Below are positions 23,846 through 31,835 of a stretch of 31,835 bases of DNA, in pieces. The notes below the pieces were generated by a model that saw only the letters and a program-made list of their open reading frames with translations, was not told the DNA's origin and did no database searches. Source of the stretch: JABMOW01 sp964409335. GTDB taxonomy: Bacteria; Fidelibacterota; Marinisomatia; SCGC-AAA003-L08; JACNLC01. Both the position numbers and the translations under genes were made by a program. The DNA lies in contig CAYPCW010000032.1 of NCBI GenBank assembly GCA_964409335.1, forward strand, positions 1-31,835, read 5' to 3'. Numbering within the stretch: the first letter of the stretch is position 1; each line of letters starts with the position of its first letter.

Positions 23846-25516
23846 TCATGCAAGTGAAATTCTCATCACTTCTTCTATTGAAGTCCTTCCGTCAATAACA
23901 TATTTTTTTGCTGCATTTTTAAGAGAAATCATTCCTGCCTTAACCGCTTCTTTTTCAATCTCCCGTGCAGATGCCCGATTTACGACCAGATCAGAAATTT
24001 CATCATTGGGGATTAATAATTCGTACACTCCGCCCCGCCCATAGTAACCAGAATTTTTACAGTGCATACAACCGTTTGGCTTAAACAATTCTCTATTAAA
24101 ATCTTCACCAAGGTCAAATGACCGGATAAGGTTTTTTGAAGGTTGGTATTTTAATTTACATCGATCACAGAGAAGCCTGAGTAGCCGCTGAGCAATGACG
24201 CCTCTGACGGTGGAACTGATCAGGTATGGATCAATCCCCATATTCAATATTCGGGTATAACTTGATGCAGCGTCATTTGTGTGTAATGTGCTGAATACAA
24301 TATGACCGGTCAGGGCTGCCCGGATGGCTAATTCTACGGTTTCGGTATCACGCATCTCACCCACCATGATAATGTCAGGGTCCTGCCTTAACATGGACCT
24401 GAGCGCACTCGCAAACGTGACGCCTGCTTTTACATTCACCTGTCCCTGGGTAATATTGTCCAATTGGTATTCAATAGGGTCTTCGATAGTCATAATATTG
24501 ACTTCCATCGAATTTACTACACCCAAAGTTGCATATAATGTTGTGGTTTTTCCAGACCCCGTCGGACCGGTTACGATCACCAGTCCATTTGGAGAATGGA
24601 TTACTTTTTTCCATCTTTTTAAGATGTCCGGTTCAAATCCCATTTTTTCCAGAGGAATATTGCTCTGTTTCTCATCAAGAATTCTCATGACCACTTTTTC
24701 ACCCGGCGGCGTCGGGAATGTTGAAGTACGCATATCGATATGCCGGCCTACTTTTAAATTAAATCTGAATCGTCCATCCTGTGGTTTCCGTGACTCTGCA
24801 ATATCCAGGTCGGATAATATTTTTAACCGGGAGATAATTGCTGCATGGGAAGTCTTTGGAATTGTATAATATTGTTGCAAAACGCCGTCTACTCTGAATC
24901 TTATTCTCACATCATTTTCCCGGGGTTCAATATGGATATCGCTGGTGCCGGCTTTGACCGCTTCTTCTATCAGCATATTTACAGCCTCTATGATCTCAGT
25001 ATCCTGGTTGATTTCCTGAGAGACCACATGTGCTTTTTGCGAAGCAGAATCTTTCTTCGAGGCTTTTTCTTCCTTGTATTTTTCCGCATTATAATACAGT
25101 TCAATGGCCTTTTCAATACTGGATTCTGTTGCCAGAACCAAATTAATTTCCATCACAGTTTCTTCACTCAGCTCATCTATAATTTCAACATTATTGGGAT
25201 CTGAACAGGCAATTGTAATTGAGTTGTCAAAGTGGAAAAGGGGAATAATATTTAACCGCTTTGCCACATTCTCTTTAACAATTCTCAAAGCCTCATTCTG
25301 GATTTTATATTTGAGTGGATTTATCGTGGGTAATTGCAACTGGTCGCTGACTGCATCCACCAATTCATCCTCGGTGATGAGTTCAAGTGCAACCAATGCT
25401 CTGCCCAAATAAACACCGTGTTTTCTTTTATAATCCAGGGCTTCTTCAAGTTGCAGTGCGTCTATCTTCCCGATATCTACTAAAAGTTGCCCAAGTTGTT
25501 TTTTTTCTATAGCCAT
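23846..25516 (-). CDS. pilB: Type IV pilus assembly ATPase PilB
   Basis: Hexameric cytoplasmic ATPase that powers pilus extension. 556 residues, normal length. N-terminal MshE/GspE-N domain (about 1-145, starting QLGQLLVDIGKID), a linker, then the T2SSE domain with Walker A GPTGSGKT (317-324), an Asp box around TIEDPIEY, Walker B DIIMVGEMRD (381-390) and a His box (TLHTNDA). A tetracysteine zinc site is complete: Cys450, Cys453, Cys483, Cys486, which is typical of PilB/GspE and absent in PilT. Three bases separate it from the sigma-54 activator gene. GspE of a type II secretion system is the alternative name; PilT and PilU nearby favour a pilus. Confidence 0.93.
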   Translation of the reverse strand: MAIEKKQLGQLLVDIGKIDALQLEEALDYKRKHGVYLGRALVALELITEDELVDAVSDQLQLPTINPLKYKIQNEALRIVKENVAKRLNIIPLFHFDNSITIACSDPNNVEIIDELSEETVMEINLVLATESSIEKAIELYYNAEKYKEEKASKKDSASQKAHVVSQEINQDTEIIEAVNMLIEEAVKAGTSDIHIEPRENDVRIRFRVDGVLQQYYTIPKTSHAAIISRLKILSDLDIAESRKPQDGRFRFNLKVGRHIDMRTSTFPTPPGEKVVMRILDEKQSNIPLEKMGFEPDILKRWKKVIHSPNGLVIVTGPTGSGKTTTLYATLGVVNSMEVNIMTIEDPIEYQLDNITQGQVNVKAGVTFASALRSMLRQDPDIIMVGEMRDTETVELAIRAALTGHIVFSTLHTNDAASSYTRILNMGIDPYLISSTVRGVIAQRLLRLLCDRCKLKYQPSKNLIRSFDLGEDFNRELFKPNGCMHCKNSGYYGRGGVYELLIPNDEISDLVVNRASAREIEKEAVKAGMISLKNAAKKYVIDGRTSIEEVMRISLA

Positions 25517-25532
25517 AGGTTGAACTTATGTA

Positions 25533-25907
25533 TTAATTCTTTTTGTCCAAAAGTTGTTTTATCTCTTTGATCAGCTTATCAGGGGAAACCGGTTTGGTGA
25601 TATACAAATCTGCCCCGGTTTGCTGACCTAGCTTGTAGTCTCGTTCCGAATCCATGGCAGACACCATGATGATTGGAATATGTTCATATTGCTCATCAAA
25701 TTTTAACAATCTGCACACCTGGTACCCGCTAATTCCCGGAAGCATGAGATCCAGCATAATGATATCCGGGTTTTGGGTCCTGGCTACTTTTAATCCGCTC
25801 ATTCCGTCCCAGGCAACGATAACCTCAAATCCGTTTTTCTGCAGAATAAGTTTGATGGGTTCGACAAAAAATTTTTCGTCATCTACAATAAGAATTTTTA
25901 CTTTCAT
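25533..25907 (-). CDS. Stand-alone CheY-like response regulator
   Basis: 124 residues, a single receiver domain with no output domain. All key residues are present: acidic pocket Asp9-Asp10, phosphoacceptor Asp53 (IIMLDLMLP), switch Ser83 and Lys105 in the TKP motif. It is embedded between pilU and pilB with short spacers (14 and 16 bases), so it is part of the pilus operon. By comparison with PilG/PilH it may tune the extension or retraction motors, or it may supply the phosphorylation input that the degenerate receiver of the sigma-54 activator lacks. Both are inferences. Confidence 0.9.
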   Translation of the reverse strand: MKVKILIVDDEKFFVEPIKLILQKNGFEVIVAWDGMSGLKVARTQNPDIIMLDLMLPGISGYQVCRLLKFDEQYEHIPIIMVSAMDSERDYKLGQQTGADLYITKPVSPDKLIKEIKQLLDKKN

Positions 25908-25921
25908 TCTAATTTAATCCC

Positions 25922-27028
25922 TTATTCATCATTATAATCCAGTTCAATTTTATGCGTAAAATGATGTTCCTCTTCGGATTTTATCAGCATCTTTTGATCA
26001 TTTTGCCGGTCTGCATACTGGATGGCTGTTTCTTCTGAAATAACATTATGTTTGAACAATTTATAAAGATACTGATCAAAAGTATGTAACCCTTCGTTTA
26101 CGGATGCCTCCATCGTCCCCCGAAGGAGATGAAAATCACCTTTCATGATGATATCTTTGATCCGTGCGGTCGGCAATAATATTTCAAGGGCAGAGGTAAT
26201 GGATTTATTGATCGTAGGCACTAATCTCTGTGCAATGATCGCACGGATATTCTGAGCCAGTTGGAACTGAATCAAAGTCTGCAGTCCTTTTTCATAAAAG
26301 CTGAGAATTCGTTCAATAGCTTGGTGAGCATTGGTTGCGTGGAGCGTAGAAAGTACAAGATGTCCGGTTTCAGAAAAACTCAATGCCGCAGACATCGTTT
26401 CCGTATCCCGTATCTCACCGATTAACAGCATAGAAGGCGCCTCTCTCAAAGCACTTTTTAATGCCCGTGAAAACGACGTGGTATCCTGGCCAATTTCCCG
26501 CTGATTCACAATTGATCTATTGTGCTGGTGTAAAAATTCGATAGGATCTTCCAATGTCAGGATGTGTCCTGATTCATTACGGTTTCGAAAATCTATCATT
26601 GAGGCGAGTGTTGTCGATTTCCCGGACCCTGTCGCTCCCACAACCAGGATCAATCCCCTTTTTTCAAGCGCTAATTCTTCAATAATTGGCGGTAGTTTAA
26701 GTTCAGCAACGGATTTTATCCGGTTGATTATTTGTCTTGCAACAAACGCATCGGAACCTCGCTGACGGAAAAAGTTGATCCTAAAACGACCAATCCCCGG
26801 ATAGCTAAAGGTAAAATCAACCTCATTTTCTTTTTCGAATCTTGCTCTCATCTCCTCGCTTAACAGTTCATTTTTAAGATTTGCAATCGTTTGAGCGGTA
26901 ATGATCTCTTCTTCAAGCGGCAAAGCTTGTCCTTCTACTTTTAGCATGGGATATGAACCTATACTCACATACATGTCAGAAGCTTTCACTTCTACCATTA
27001 TCTTAAATAAACTATCTGCTGAATACAT
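25922..27028 (-). CDS. pilU: Type IV pilus retraction ATPase, PilU type
   Basis: 368 residues. PilT-family hexameric motor lacking the zinc site of PilB. Walker A GATGSGKS (131-138), then RNRNESGHILTLEDPIEFLHQH, VNQREIGQDT, REAPSMLLIGEIRDTETM and a His box (STLHATNAHQA). The GATGSGKST text, the NRNxxGHILT run and the GEIRDxETM run are characteristic of PilU rather than PilT. PilU helps PilT during retraction. The C-terminal tail is acidic (EEEHHFTHKIELDYNDE). It lies 15 bases after the PilT-like gene; the pair is arranged as pilTU in other bacteria. Confidence 0.88.
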   Translation of the reverse strand: MYSADSLFKIMVEVKASDMYVSIGSYPMLKVEGQALPLEEEIITAQTIANLKNELLSEEMRARFEKENEVDFTFSYPGIGRFRINFFRQRGSDAFVARQIINRIKSVAELKLPPIIEELALEKRGLILVVGATGSGKSTTLASMIDFRNRNESGHILTLEDPIEFLHQHNRSIVNQREIGQDTTSFSRALKSALREAPSMLLIGEIRDTETMSAALSFSETGHLVLSTLHATNAHQAIERILSFYEKGLQTLIQFQLAQNIRAIIAQRLVPTINKSITSALEILLPTARIKDIIMKGDFHLLRGTMEASVNEGLHTFDQYLYKLFKHNVISEETAIQYADRQNDQKMLIKSEEEHHFTHKIELDYNDE

Positions 27029-27043
27029 AATATTAAATGAGAT

Positions 27044-28075
27044 TTATTGGTTATACTTTGATTGGAATCTTTCCAGCTCTAGTTTGCCAATGATCCCGGC
27101 ATTATATAAGTTAGATACAGACTGTTCCATCGTGATCATTCCCTGTTTTGAGCTGGTCTGAAGAATGGATGGAAGCTGGTATGTTTTTGATTCTCTGATT
27201 AGATTCCCAACCGCTGGAATTCCTGTCATAATTTCAAATGCAGCGATCCGGCCGCCATCTTTCTTTTTCAGTAGTATTTGTGAAATGACCCCTAAAATCG
27301 ATTCACTGATCATCAGTCGGATTTGGCTTTGCTGATCGGCAGGGTACTGATCGATGATCCGTTCAATTGTCTGGGTCGCGCTTACCGTATGTAAAGTACC
27401 AAAAACAATATGCCCGGTTTCAGCGGCGGTGATGGCTAAAGCGGTTGTTTCAAGGTCTCGCATTTCCCCAACAACGATAATATCCGGGTCTTCGCGGAGC
27501 GCGCTTCGAAGCGCAATTTTAAAAGAGTGAGTGTCGGTTCCCACCTCCCGGTGATTGATCAGCGATTTTTTACTTTTATGAATATACTCAACCGGGTCTT
27601 CAATAGTAATGATATGTCTTCTGAAAGTTTGGTTTATATAATCAATCAGAGTAGATAAGGTGGTAGTCTTACCGCTTCCTGTGGGTCCGGTAACCAAAAT
27701 CAAACCCTTATCCCGGCTGATGAGGTCTTTTAACAAATTCGGTAGCCCCAATTCTTCAAATGTGAAAATTTCATCGGATATTGCTCTTAATACGGCCGTA
27801 TCACCAAAGTACCCCTTGAAAATATTGACACGGTAGCGTCCAATACCCCGAAATTCTGAAGAAAAGTCAACTTCCAGATTCTCTTCATAATTTTTCCGTT
27901 GTTCATCATTCATCAGATCATACACCATAATGTGCGTATCTTCAGGTGTTAACGGTTTAAGTTTGGTTCGGATCAGATCGCCTTCGACTCTCATAATGGG
28001 AGGAGTGCTCGGGCTCAGATGTAAGTCCGAAGCTTTTATCTCTCTCATAAAACTTAATAAACTGTAAATATCCAT
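27044..28075 (-). CDS. pilT: Type IV pilus retraction ATPase PilT
   Basis: 343 residues, the usual length. N-terminal PAS-like domain with SDLHLSPSTPPIMRVEGDL, then the ATPase core: Walker A GPTGSGKT (130-137), ITIEDPVEYIH, VGTDTHSF, Walker B DPDIIVVGEMRD, His box (GTLHTVSA). Near the end AVGNLIRE corresponds to the AIRNLIRE motif that is diagnostic for PilT and needed for retraction. It hydrolyses ATP to depolymerise the pilus, giving twitching motility. Sits between pilQ and pilU with spacers of 17 and 15 bases. Confidence 0.92.
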   Translation of the reverse strand: MDIYSLLSFMREIKASDLHLSPSTPPIMRVEGDLIRTKLKPLTPEDTHIMVYDLMNDEQRKNYEENLEVDFSSEFRGIGRYRVNIFKGYFGDTAVLRAISDEIFTFEELGLPNLLKDLISRDKGLILVTGPTGSGKTTTLSTLIDYINQTFRRHIITIEDPVEYIHKSKKSLINHREVGTDTHSFKIALRSALREDPDIIVVGEMRDLETTALAITAAETGHIVFGTLHTVSATQTIERIIDQYPADQQSQIRLMISESILGVISQILLKKKDGGRIAAFEIMTGIPAVGNLIRESKTYQLPSILQTSSKQGMITMEQSVSNLYNAGIIGKLELERFQSKYNQ

Positions 28076-28092
28076 TTAATTTTACAAATCTG

Positions 28093-29835
28093 TTAAAAGG
28101 TTCTGACGATGTTAGGCGTGATGAATATCAAAAGTTCTCTCTGCTCGATTGAGGACGCATTGTATGTAAATATTTTATTGATAATCGGAATTTTCTCTAT
28201 AAACGGTAAAGTCGTTTTATTTTCAATGACCTGGTCGAATATCAATCCGCCGATCAGCATGGTTTCACCGTCACCCACCATCACTTGTGCATTTGCAGTT
28301 CGATCTGATGTGATAGGTCTGTCGGCATCCGGGCCGGCCATACCCACAATTGCCTGAACTGTGGCGTTGATACTCAACGAGATAAATTTTTCATTGTTAA
28401 TTCTGGGTTTCACGTTGAGTGATATATTGATATTTTGATCCTCGAATGTATTGGTCTGACCGATCAGACCCTCTGTAGCCTGCGGAACTAAAATGGGGTA
28501 TGTAGTTCCCACATTGACAAACGCACTGGTATTATTCTTCGTGGTCACCTGGGGTTCCTGTATCAGTCTGGTATCCCCATCGGTGGATAAAATTTCGAGT
28601 AAACCGTAGAATGCCGGAATGCTCAGAGTCGTGAATTTCATGTCATTCCACTTCCCAAGTTCCAGGACATTTTCCAGGCTCAGGCCGGTCGTGGTGTCCG
28701 TTGTACTGCCGCTGGTTTGATAGGGTCCGCGGGCTTCCGTCCTGATTTTCCAGTTAATACCCATCCTTTCATCGACAGATAACTTTGTTTCGATAAATTT
28801 TACGGATATATTGACCTGCTTGACCGGCATATCCAATTGTGAGACCATGTCTTCGATCAGTGTAAAATTCGGATACACATCTGTTACTAAAATATATTCA
28901 CCGGTGCCCTCAGATCCTGCACCTGCACCTCCCCCACCAATCCCTCCAAGTTGAGTGGATTGAGCTTGTTGCCCGGCGACACTTCCGCCGGTGCCTAACG
29001 GTCCCGAAGCACCCCCGCCAACTCCGCTGATCATCAAATCCGAACCTTTTGTCGGTGAAAACGCCTGGACTTTTCCTTTACCGGTCAAAATCGTGTTCAG
29101 CGCATCTTCAATCGCCGAAGCGTCGATAAAATCCAGCTTATACACCCGGGTCGTTAGTTCACCCTGCATTTTTTCATCGATACTTTTGATAACAATTATA
29201 TTCCCCTGAATAAACCAGTCATATTTGTTTACCTTCAGAATCGCATCCAATGCGGTCCCCAGATGGACGTCATTTAACGAGACGGTGACTTGTCCGGAAA
29301 TATTCTGCCCGGCAATAATATTTAAGTTGTTTTGCTTTGCGAGCACCCGCAACAAATCAACAATGTTGGCATTTTTGAAATTCATGGATACCGGTCTGTC
29401 AAACTTGACATCCGAGGGATGATACTTTTCTGTTTCAGGAACGTCTTCGGGTATTACCCAGGATATTCGAAGTAAGTTTTCTCCGATGGTATTGATTTTA
29501 TAATCCGGAAGCGAAGAAAAGTAAAACGTGATCTCGGCAGCCCGTTTACTCTTTTCATATAATTTCTCATTGGCAACGATACGATATAACGGCGGAACAT
29601 TGACATGCCGGTTTAGGTTGGTTCCGACGATTTTATTTGTTGGTAATGTAATAACTACCTGGGGTGGTGAATGAGTTGCCGTTTCTTTATATTCAATCAA
29701 TTGATCCGATAGTATTTCAATGATCCCCTGATTACCATTTTTATACTCGTGGATCCATTCGATACCCTGACCAAATAATCCGGACCAGATCAAAGTGAAT
29801 AGAAAAGGAATTAATTTATTAATGATATTATTCAT
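28093..29835 (-). CDS. pilQ: Type IV pilus outer-membrane secretin PilQ
   Basis: 580 residues. Signal peptide at the N-terminus (IPFLFTLIWSGLFGQG). A beta-rich AMIN-like region (about 25-135) is followed by N0/STN (about 150-215, with DLLRVLAKQNNLNIIAGQNISG) and N1 (about 230-350). The N1 part carries a Gly/Ser-rich insertion of roughly 45 residues (GGVAGQ- and GGGGAG-like). The C-terminal secretin domain (about 355-580) contains VGTTYPILVPQAT, ISLNVKPRIN, GDGETMLIGGLI and ELLIFITPNIV. It forms the outer-membrane gate for the pilus and shows that the cell has an outer membrane. Start follows the pilP-like stop with no spacer (TAAATG). GspD is the alternative. Confidence 0.92.
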   Translation of the reverse strand: MNNIINKLIPFLFTLIWSGLFGQGIEWIHEYKNGNQGIIEILSDQLIEYKETATHSPPQVVITLPTNKIVGTNLNRHVNVPPLYRIVANEKLYEKSKRAAEITFYFSSLPDYKINTIGENLLRISWVIPEDVPETEKYHPSDVKFDRPVSMNFKNANIVDLLRVLAKQNNLNIIAGQNISGQVTVSLNDVHLGTALDAILKVNKYDWFIQGNIIVIKSIDEKMQGELTTRVYKLDFIDASAIEDALNTILTGKGKVQAFSPTKGSDLMISGVGGGASGPLGTGGSVAGQQAQSTQLGGIGGGGAGAGSEGTGEYILVTDVYPNFTLIEDMVSQLDMPVKQVNISVKFIETKLSVDERMGINWKIRTEARGPYQTSGSTTDTTTGLSLENVLELGKWNDMKFTTLSIPAFYGLLEILSTDGDTRLIQEPQVTTKNNTSAFVNVGTTYPILVPQATEGLIGQTNTFEDQNINISLNVKPRINNEKFISLSINATVQAIVGMAGPDADRPITSDRTANAQVMVGDGETMLIGGLIFDQVIENKTTLPFIEKIPIINKIFTYNASSIEQRELLIFITPNIVRTF

Positions 29836-30324
29836 TTAATTATTCATAGTTAATTTAATTGTGGAATCCCCTTTGCTTAATATTACATAATCACTCGATA
29901 TTTTTTCTACGATATAACCGCTGATGATGTCGTTCTCCTGCAGGATATCTTCACCAATCAAAGCATAACCAAATCCGCCTTGCCAGGAAATCCCCACCAG
30001 TTCAAATATGGTCTCCGGCACCTTCTCTTCTTTATCCTTCACTACGGCTTTCATGGTATCATTTTTAGCATAAAAAAATGGATCATTGTTCCAGTCTCCA
30101 TCAAATCTAATATCGTTCGATCCTGAAGCCAACACGTACATTTTTATTTTTTCCACATCTGCCTTATTGCTGTTGGATGAACTGGCAGAACTTTCCGGTT
30201 GAACCATACCGATTCCGGGTTCATCCGATCCAAAGGATAAAAAACCATAGTCGTACAAAAAATAGACGATCGTTAAACCTAAAACAACAAGGAGTACTTT
30301 TTGTCGGGTGTCAAGTTTGTTCAT
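29836..30324 (-). CDS. PilP-like periplasmic alignment protein
   Basis: 162 residues. One N-terminal membrane anchor (VLLVVLGLTIVYFLYDYGFL), a Ser/Asn-rich linker (about 40-55), and a small C-terminal beta domain. FELVGISWQGGFGYALIGEDILQENDIISGYIVEKISSDYVILSKG matches the HR-type fold shared by PilP and GspC. Between pilO and pilQ, the normal place of pilP, where it connects the PilNO dimer to the secretin. PilP of Pseudomonas is a lipoprotein; here a transmembrane anchor replaces the lipid, as in GspC. Confidence 0.75.
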   Translation of the reverse strand: MNKLDTRQKVLLVVLGLTIVYFLYDYGFLSFGSDEPGIGMVQPESSASSSNSNKADVEKIKMYVLASGSNDIRFDGDWNNDPFFYAKNDTMKAVVKDKEEKVPETIFELVGISWQGGFGYALIGEDILQENDIISGYIVEKISSDYVILSKGDSTIKLTMNN

Positions 30325-30331
30325 ATTTTAA

Positions 30332-30901
30332 CTAACTATTTTCTGTAAAAATGTATGTGTACAAACTCATTTCACATCTCAATAGTCCGTCTGGTCTGAA
30401 TTCCGATTCAAGGCTTAATTCGTTCACATTAATTATTTTATCACCGTGTATCAGGGATTCTATAAACTTTCCAACATTAATAAATTCACCTTTTGCCGTC
30501 ACTAAGACTATGTACCTTTCAATGTAACTGTTGGATAGCGAAAAATGATGAATTAAGGGCGGAAATGTATCTTCCAGGAATGGTTGTTGAAAGAGAATTT
30601 CTACATGATTTGAATCAGCCGCTTCCCGAATAAAATCCTGAACACTTGCAAAAGATTCCAGACTTGGTATTTTGGATTTTAGTCCTTTGAATTCGTTAAT
30701 CAATATACCATACCGTTCTTTTAATTCGGTATTATCGGCACTGATGGATGAGATTTCTCTCAACTCTGAGGCCAGTTTTTCAAATTTCATTGACCGTTCA
30801 GATAATACATTACCATTATGCCAAAGGATTCTCCAGACATAAAAAAATCCCGATAACACAAGCAACCCGATTGAAATATAAAAGAATAATCTGTTTTTCA
30901 T
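30332..30901 (-). CDS. pilO: Type IV pilus inner-membrane protein PilO
   Basis: 189 residues. Short cytoplasmic tail, one membrane helix (FFYISIGLLVLSGFFYVWRIL), a coiled coil (about 35-85, MKFEKLASELREISSISADN onward) and a ferredoxin-like domain (about 90-185) including LESFASVQDFIREAADSNHVEI and VTAKGEFINVGKFIESLI, the usual PilO layout. It pairs with PilN and aligns PilM, PilN and the PilP-like protein across the inner membrane. Spacer of seven bases to each neighbour. Confidence 0.8.
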   Translation of the reverse strand: MKNRLFFYISIGLLVLSGFFYVWRILWHNGNVLSERSMKFEKLASELREISSISADNTELKERYGILINEFKGLKSKIPSLESFASVQDFIREAADSNHVEILFQQPFLEDTFPPLIHHFSLSNSYIERYIVLVTAKGEFINVGKFIESLIHGDKIINVNELSLESEFRPDGLLRCEMSLYTYIFTENS

Positions 30902-30908
30902 AGTGTAG

Positions 30909-31835
30909 TTAGTACTTTAATTCCATGGTGAATAATAATTTCCCACTGGCCGACGTGCTGATATCCTGTCTTAAAACAACAATATCCTTAAAATAAGATT
31001 TATTTTGCAGGCTGACTCTAAAATTAGCCAATTGAATATTTGCAATAGAGACATCGGATAATACAAAACCGGTTAATTCAATAAAATACTCAGGCCGGAC
31101 CGAGAAACGATCAAAACTCTCATTTGAACTGGTACCTGGGTACCGCTTTTTAAATAACAACTCAGTAATTCTTATTTCGTCAGGTACAGAATTTGAAAAA
31201 ACTTTCAATATCTTGATTTTTGCGTCTGAAGACATACGATCATTTGCAATGAAGTTTTGAAGCGCCTGGATGATCTCAATATCGCCTTTTATATCAAAAT
31301 ATTCTTTGGTTTGAGCAATTGTGTTATTTCTTTCCATCTCAAGTGTTTTTATTCTGTCCGTGTAGGTATCGATATTTAACGCAGATAAAAATGTGGATAT
31401 GGCAACAAACGGCACAAATATCCCGGCAGCGATACCTGCAAGTTTACTAAAAAGAATATTTTTATAGTCACTGCGAATTGTCTTTGGCATGAGATTCAGT
31501 TTTCGGACTTCTTCGCTGACCAATGCAAAATTAACTGCAAAATTTGGAAGCAGGTACTTTGGTATGGGTGATAATTTTGAATAATGAACTTTCACGGTCC
31601 GGATGGGATTGAGTACGCAGACATCAATGTTTAAATTATCCCGAAGCGTCTCAACCAAATTCGGGAGCGTCGCACCTATTCCATCAAAAACCAATTCTTC
31701 CCAAACCAGTTCGGGATTTTGTTTCTTAAAATAGTTCAATGATCTGCCAAGCTCTCCGGATACTCGTTCCACCACAGGCCGTTGAAATATGGCTAATCTG
31801 TATAAATTGACTTTTGAACCGACTGTATATCCTTT
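30909..31835 (-). CDS. PilM-PilN fusion protein (5' part beyond window)
   Basis: Open from the window edge (31835) without an internal start that matters; a GTG at 31775 is inside the coding sequence. The visible 308 residues begin with the C-terminal part of PilM (actin-like): GELGRSLNYFKKQNPELVWEEL, FDGIGATLPNLVETLRDNLN and a last helix. Without a stop it continues into LNLMPKTIRSDYKN, the conserved start of PilN (NLLP motif), then a membrane helix (LAGIAAGIFVPFVAISTFLSAL), coiled coil and a ferredoxin-like domain. PilM normally grips the NLLP peptide of PilN as a separate cytoplasmic protein; here the two appear joined. It starts the operon visible here. Confidence 0.75.
   Translation of the reverse strand, partial: KGYTVGSKVNLYRLAIFQRPVVERVSGELGRSLNYFKKQNPELVWEELVFDGIGATLPNLVETLRDNLNIDVCVLNPIRTVKVHYSKLSPIPKYLLPNFAVNFALVSEEVRKLNLMPKTIRSDYKNILFSKLAGIAAGIFVPFVAISTFLSALNIDTYTDRIKTLEMERNNTIAQTKEYFDIKGDIEIIQALQNFIANDRMSSDAKIKILKVFSNSVPDEIRITELLFKKRYPGTSSNESFDRFSVRPEYFIELTGFVLSDVSIANIQLANFRVSLQNKSYFKDIVVLRQDISTSASGKLLFTMELKY

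Noticed and set aside
25654..25917. Plus-strand open frames within the pilus locus
   Set aside because: All are antisense shadows of the minus-strand pilus genes.
20610..31835. Type II secretion system instead of a type IV pilus
   Set aside because: PilT, PilU and a PilMNOP-type complex are present, and these are pilus-specific. Single genes such as pilB, pilC and the minor pilins would fit either system.

Overview
The window comes from a diderm (Gram-negative) bacterium. It encodes an outer-membrane secretin (PilQ type), the PilMNOP inner-membrane complex and a full set of type IV pilus ATPases. I cannot fix the phylum. Gene content and style (many TMTC-like GT-C/TPR proteins, four-helix-bundle proteins, a lexA/imuB/dnaE2 cassette) would fit an uncultured member of the FCB or a neighbouring group, but that is a guess. 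Runs of N (10 at 15468-15477 and 100 at 18828-18927) show that this is a scaffold, probably a metagenome or single-cell assembly.

Layout. (1) 1-1351: housekeeping end. Truncated tyrS and smpB lie on the minus strand with an ATGA overlap. A tRNA-Leu(CAG) follows on the plus strand with its own promoter and terminator. (2) 1352-2194: mostly non-coding or decayed DNA, ending in a remnant of a four-helix-bundle gene. (3) 2195-7367, plus strand, visibly richer in G+C than the rest: an SOS-mutagenesis cassette of lexA, a second damaged four-helix-bundle gene, an ImuB-like Y-family polymerase that lacks all catalytic carboxylates but keeps a beta-clamp motif, and a DnaE2/ImuC-type polymerase. No imuA is present. 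(4) 7371-9023, minus strand: a polytopic GT-C-like membrane protein that converges on dnaE2. (5) 9193-16156, plus strand: four tandem, tightly packed paralogues, each a GT-C membrane domain (TMTC-like, with DD motif) followed by TPRs. They end at a strong bidirectional terminator. (6) 16206-31835, minus strand: a type IV pilus locus. In transcription order it reads pilM-pilN fusion (cut by the window edge), pilO, pilP-like, pilQ, pilT, pilU, a CheY-like regulator, pilB, a sigma-54 activator, pilC, minor pilins in FimT/GspH - PilV/GspI - PilW/GspJ - PilX/GspK order, a 68-residue membrane protein, and three pilin genes.

How the parts may work together. The pilus genes suffice for secretin-gated assembly (PilB, PilC) and retraction (PilT, PilU). 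Only the prepilin peptidase is missing from the window. A sigma-54-like promoter with upstream direct repeats and a palindrome precedes one pilin gene, which fits control by the sigma-54 activator encoded in the same locus. The four TMTC-like proteins and the extra GT-C protein sit directly against the pilin genes, and the pilins have Ser/Thr-rich C-terminal tails. My main hypothesis is therefore a dedicated multi-enzyme O-glycosylation system for pilins. The PilX/GspK-position protein is also unusual: it carries a long Asp/Asn minisatellite and a large C-terminal domain, and may be a tip adhesin.
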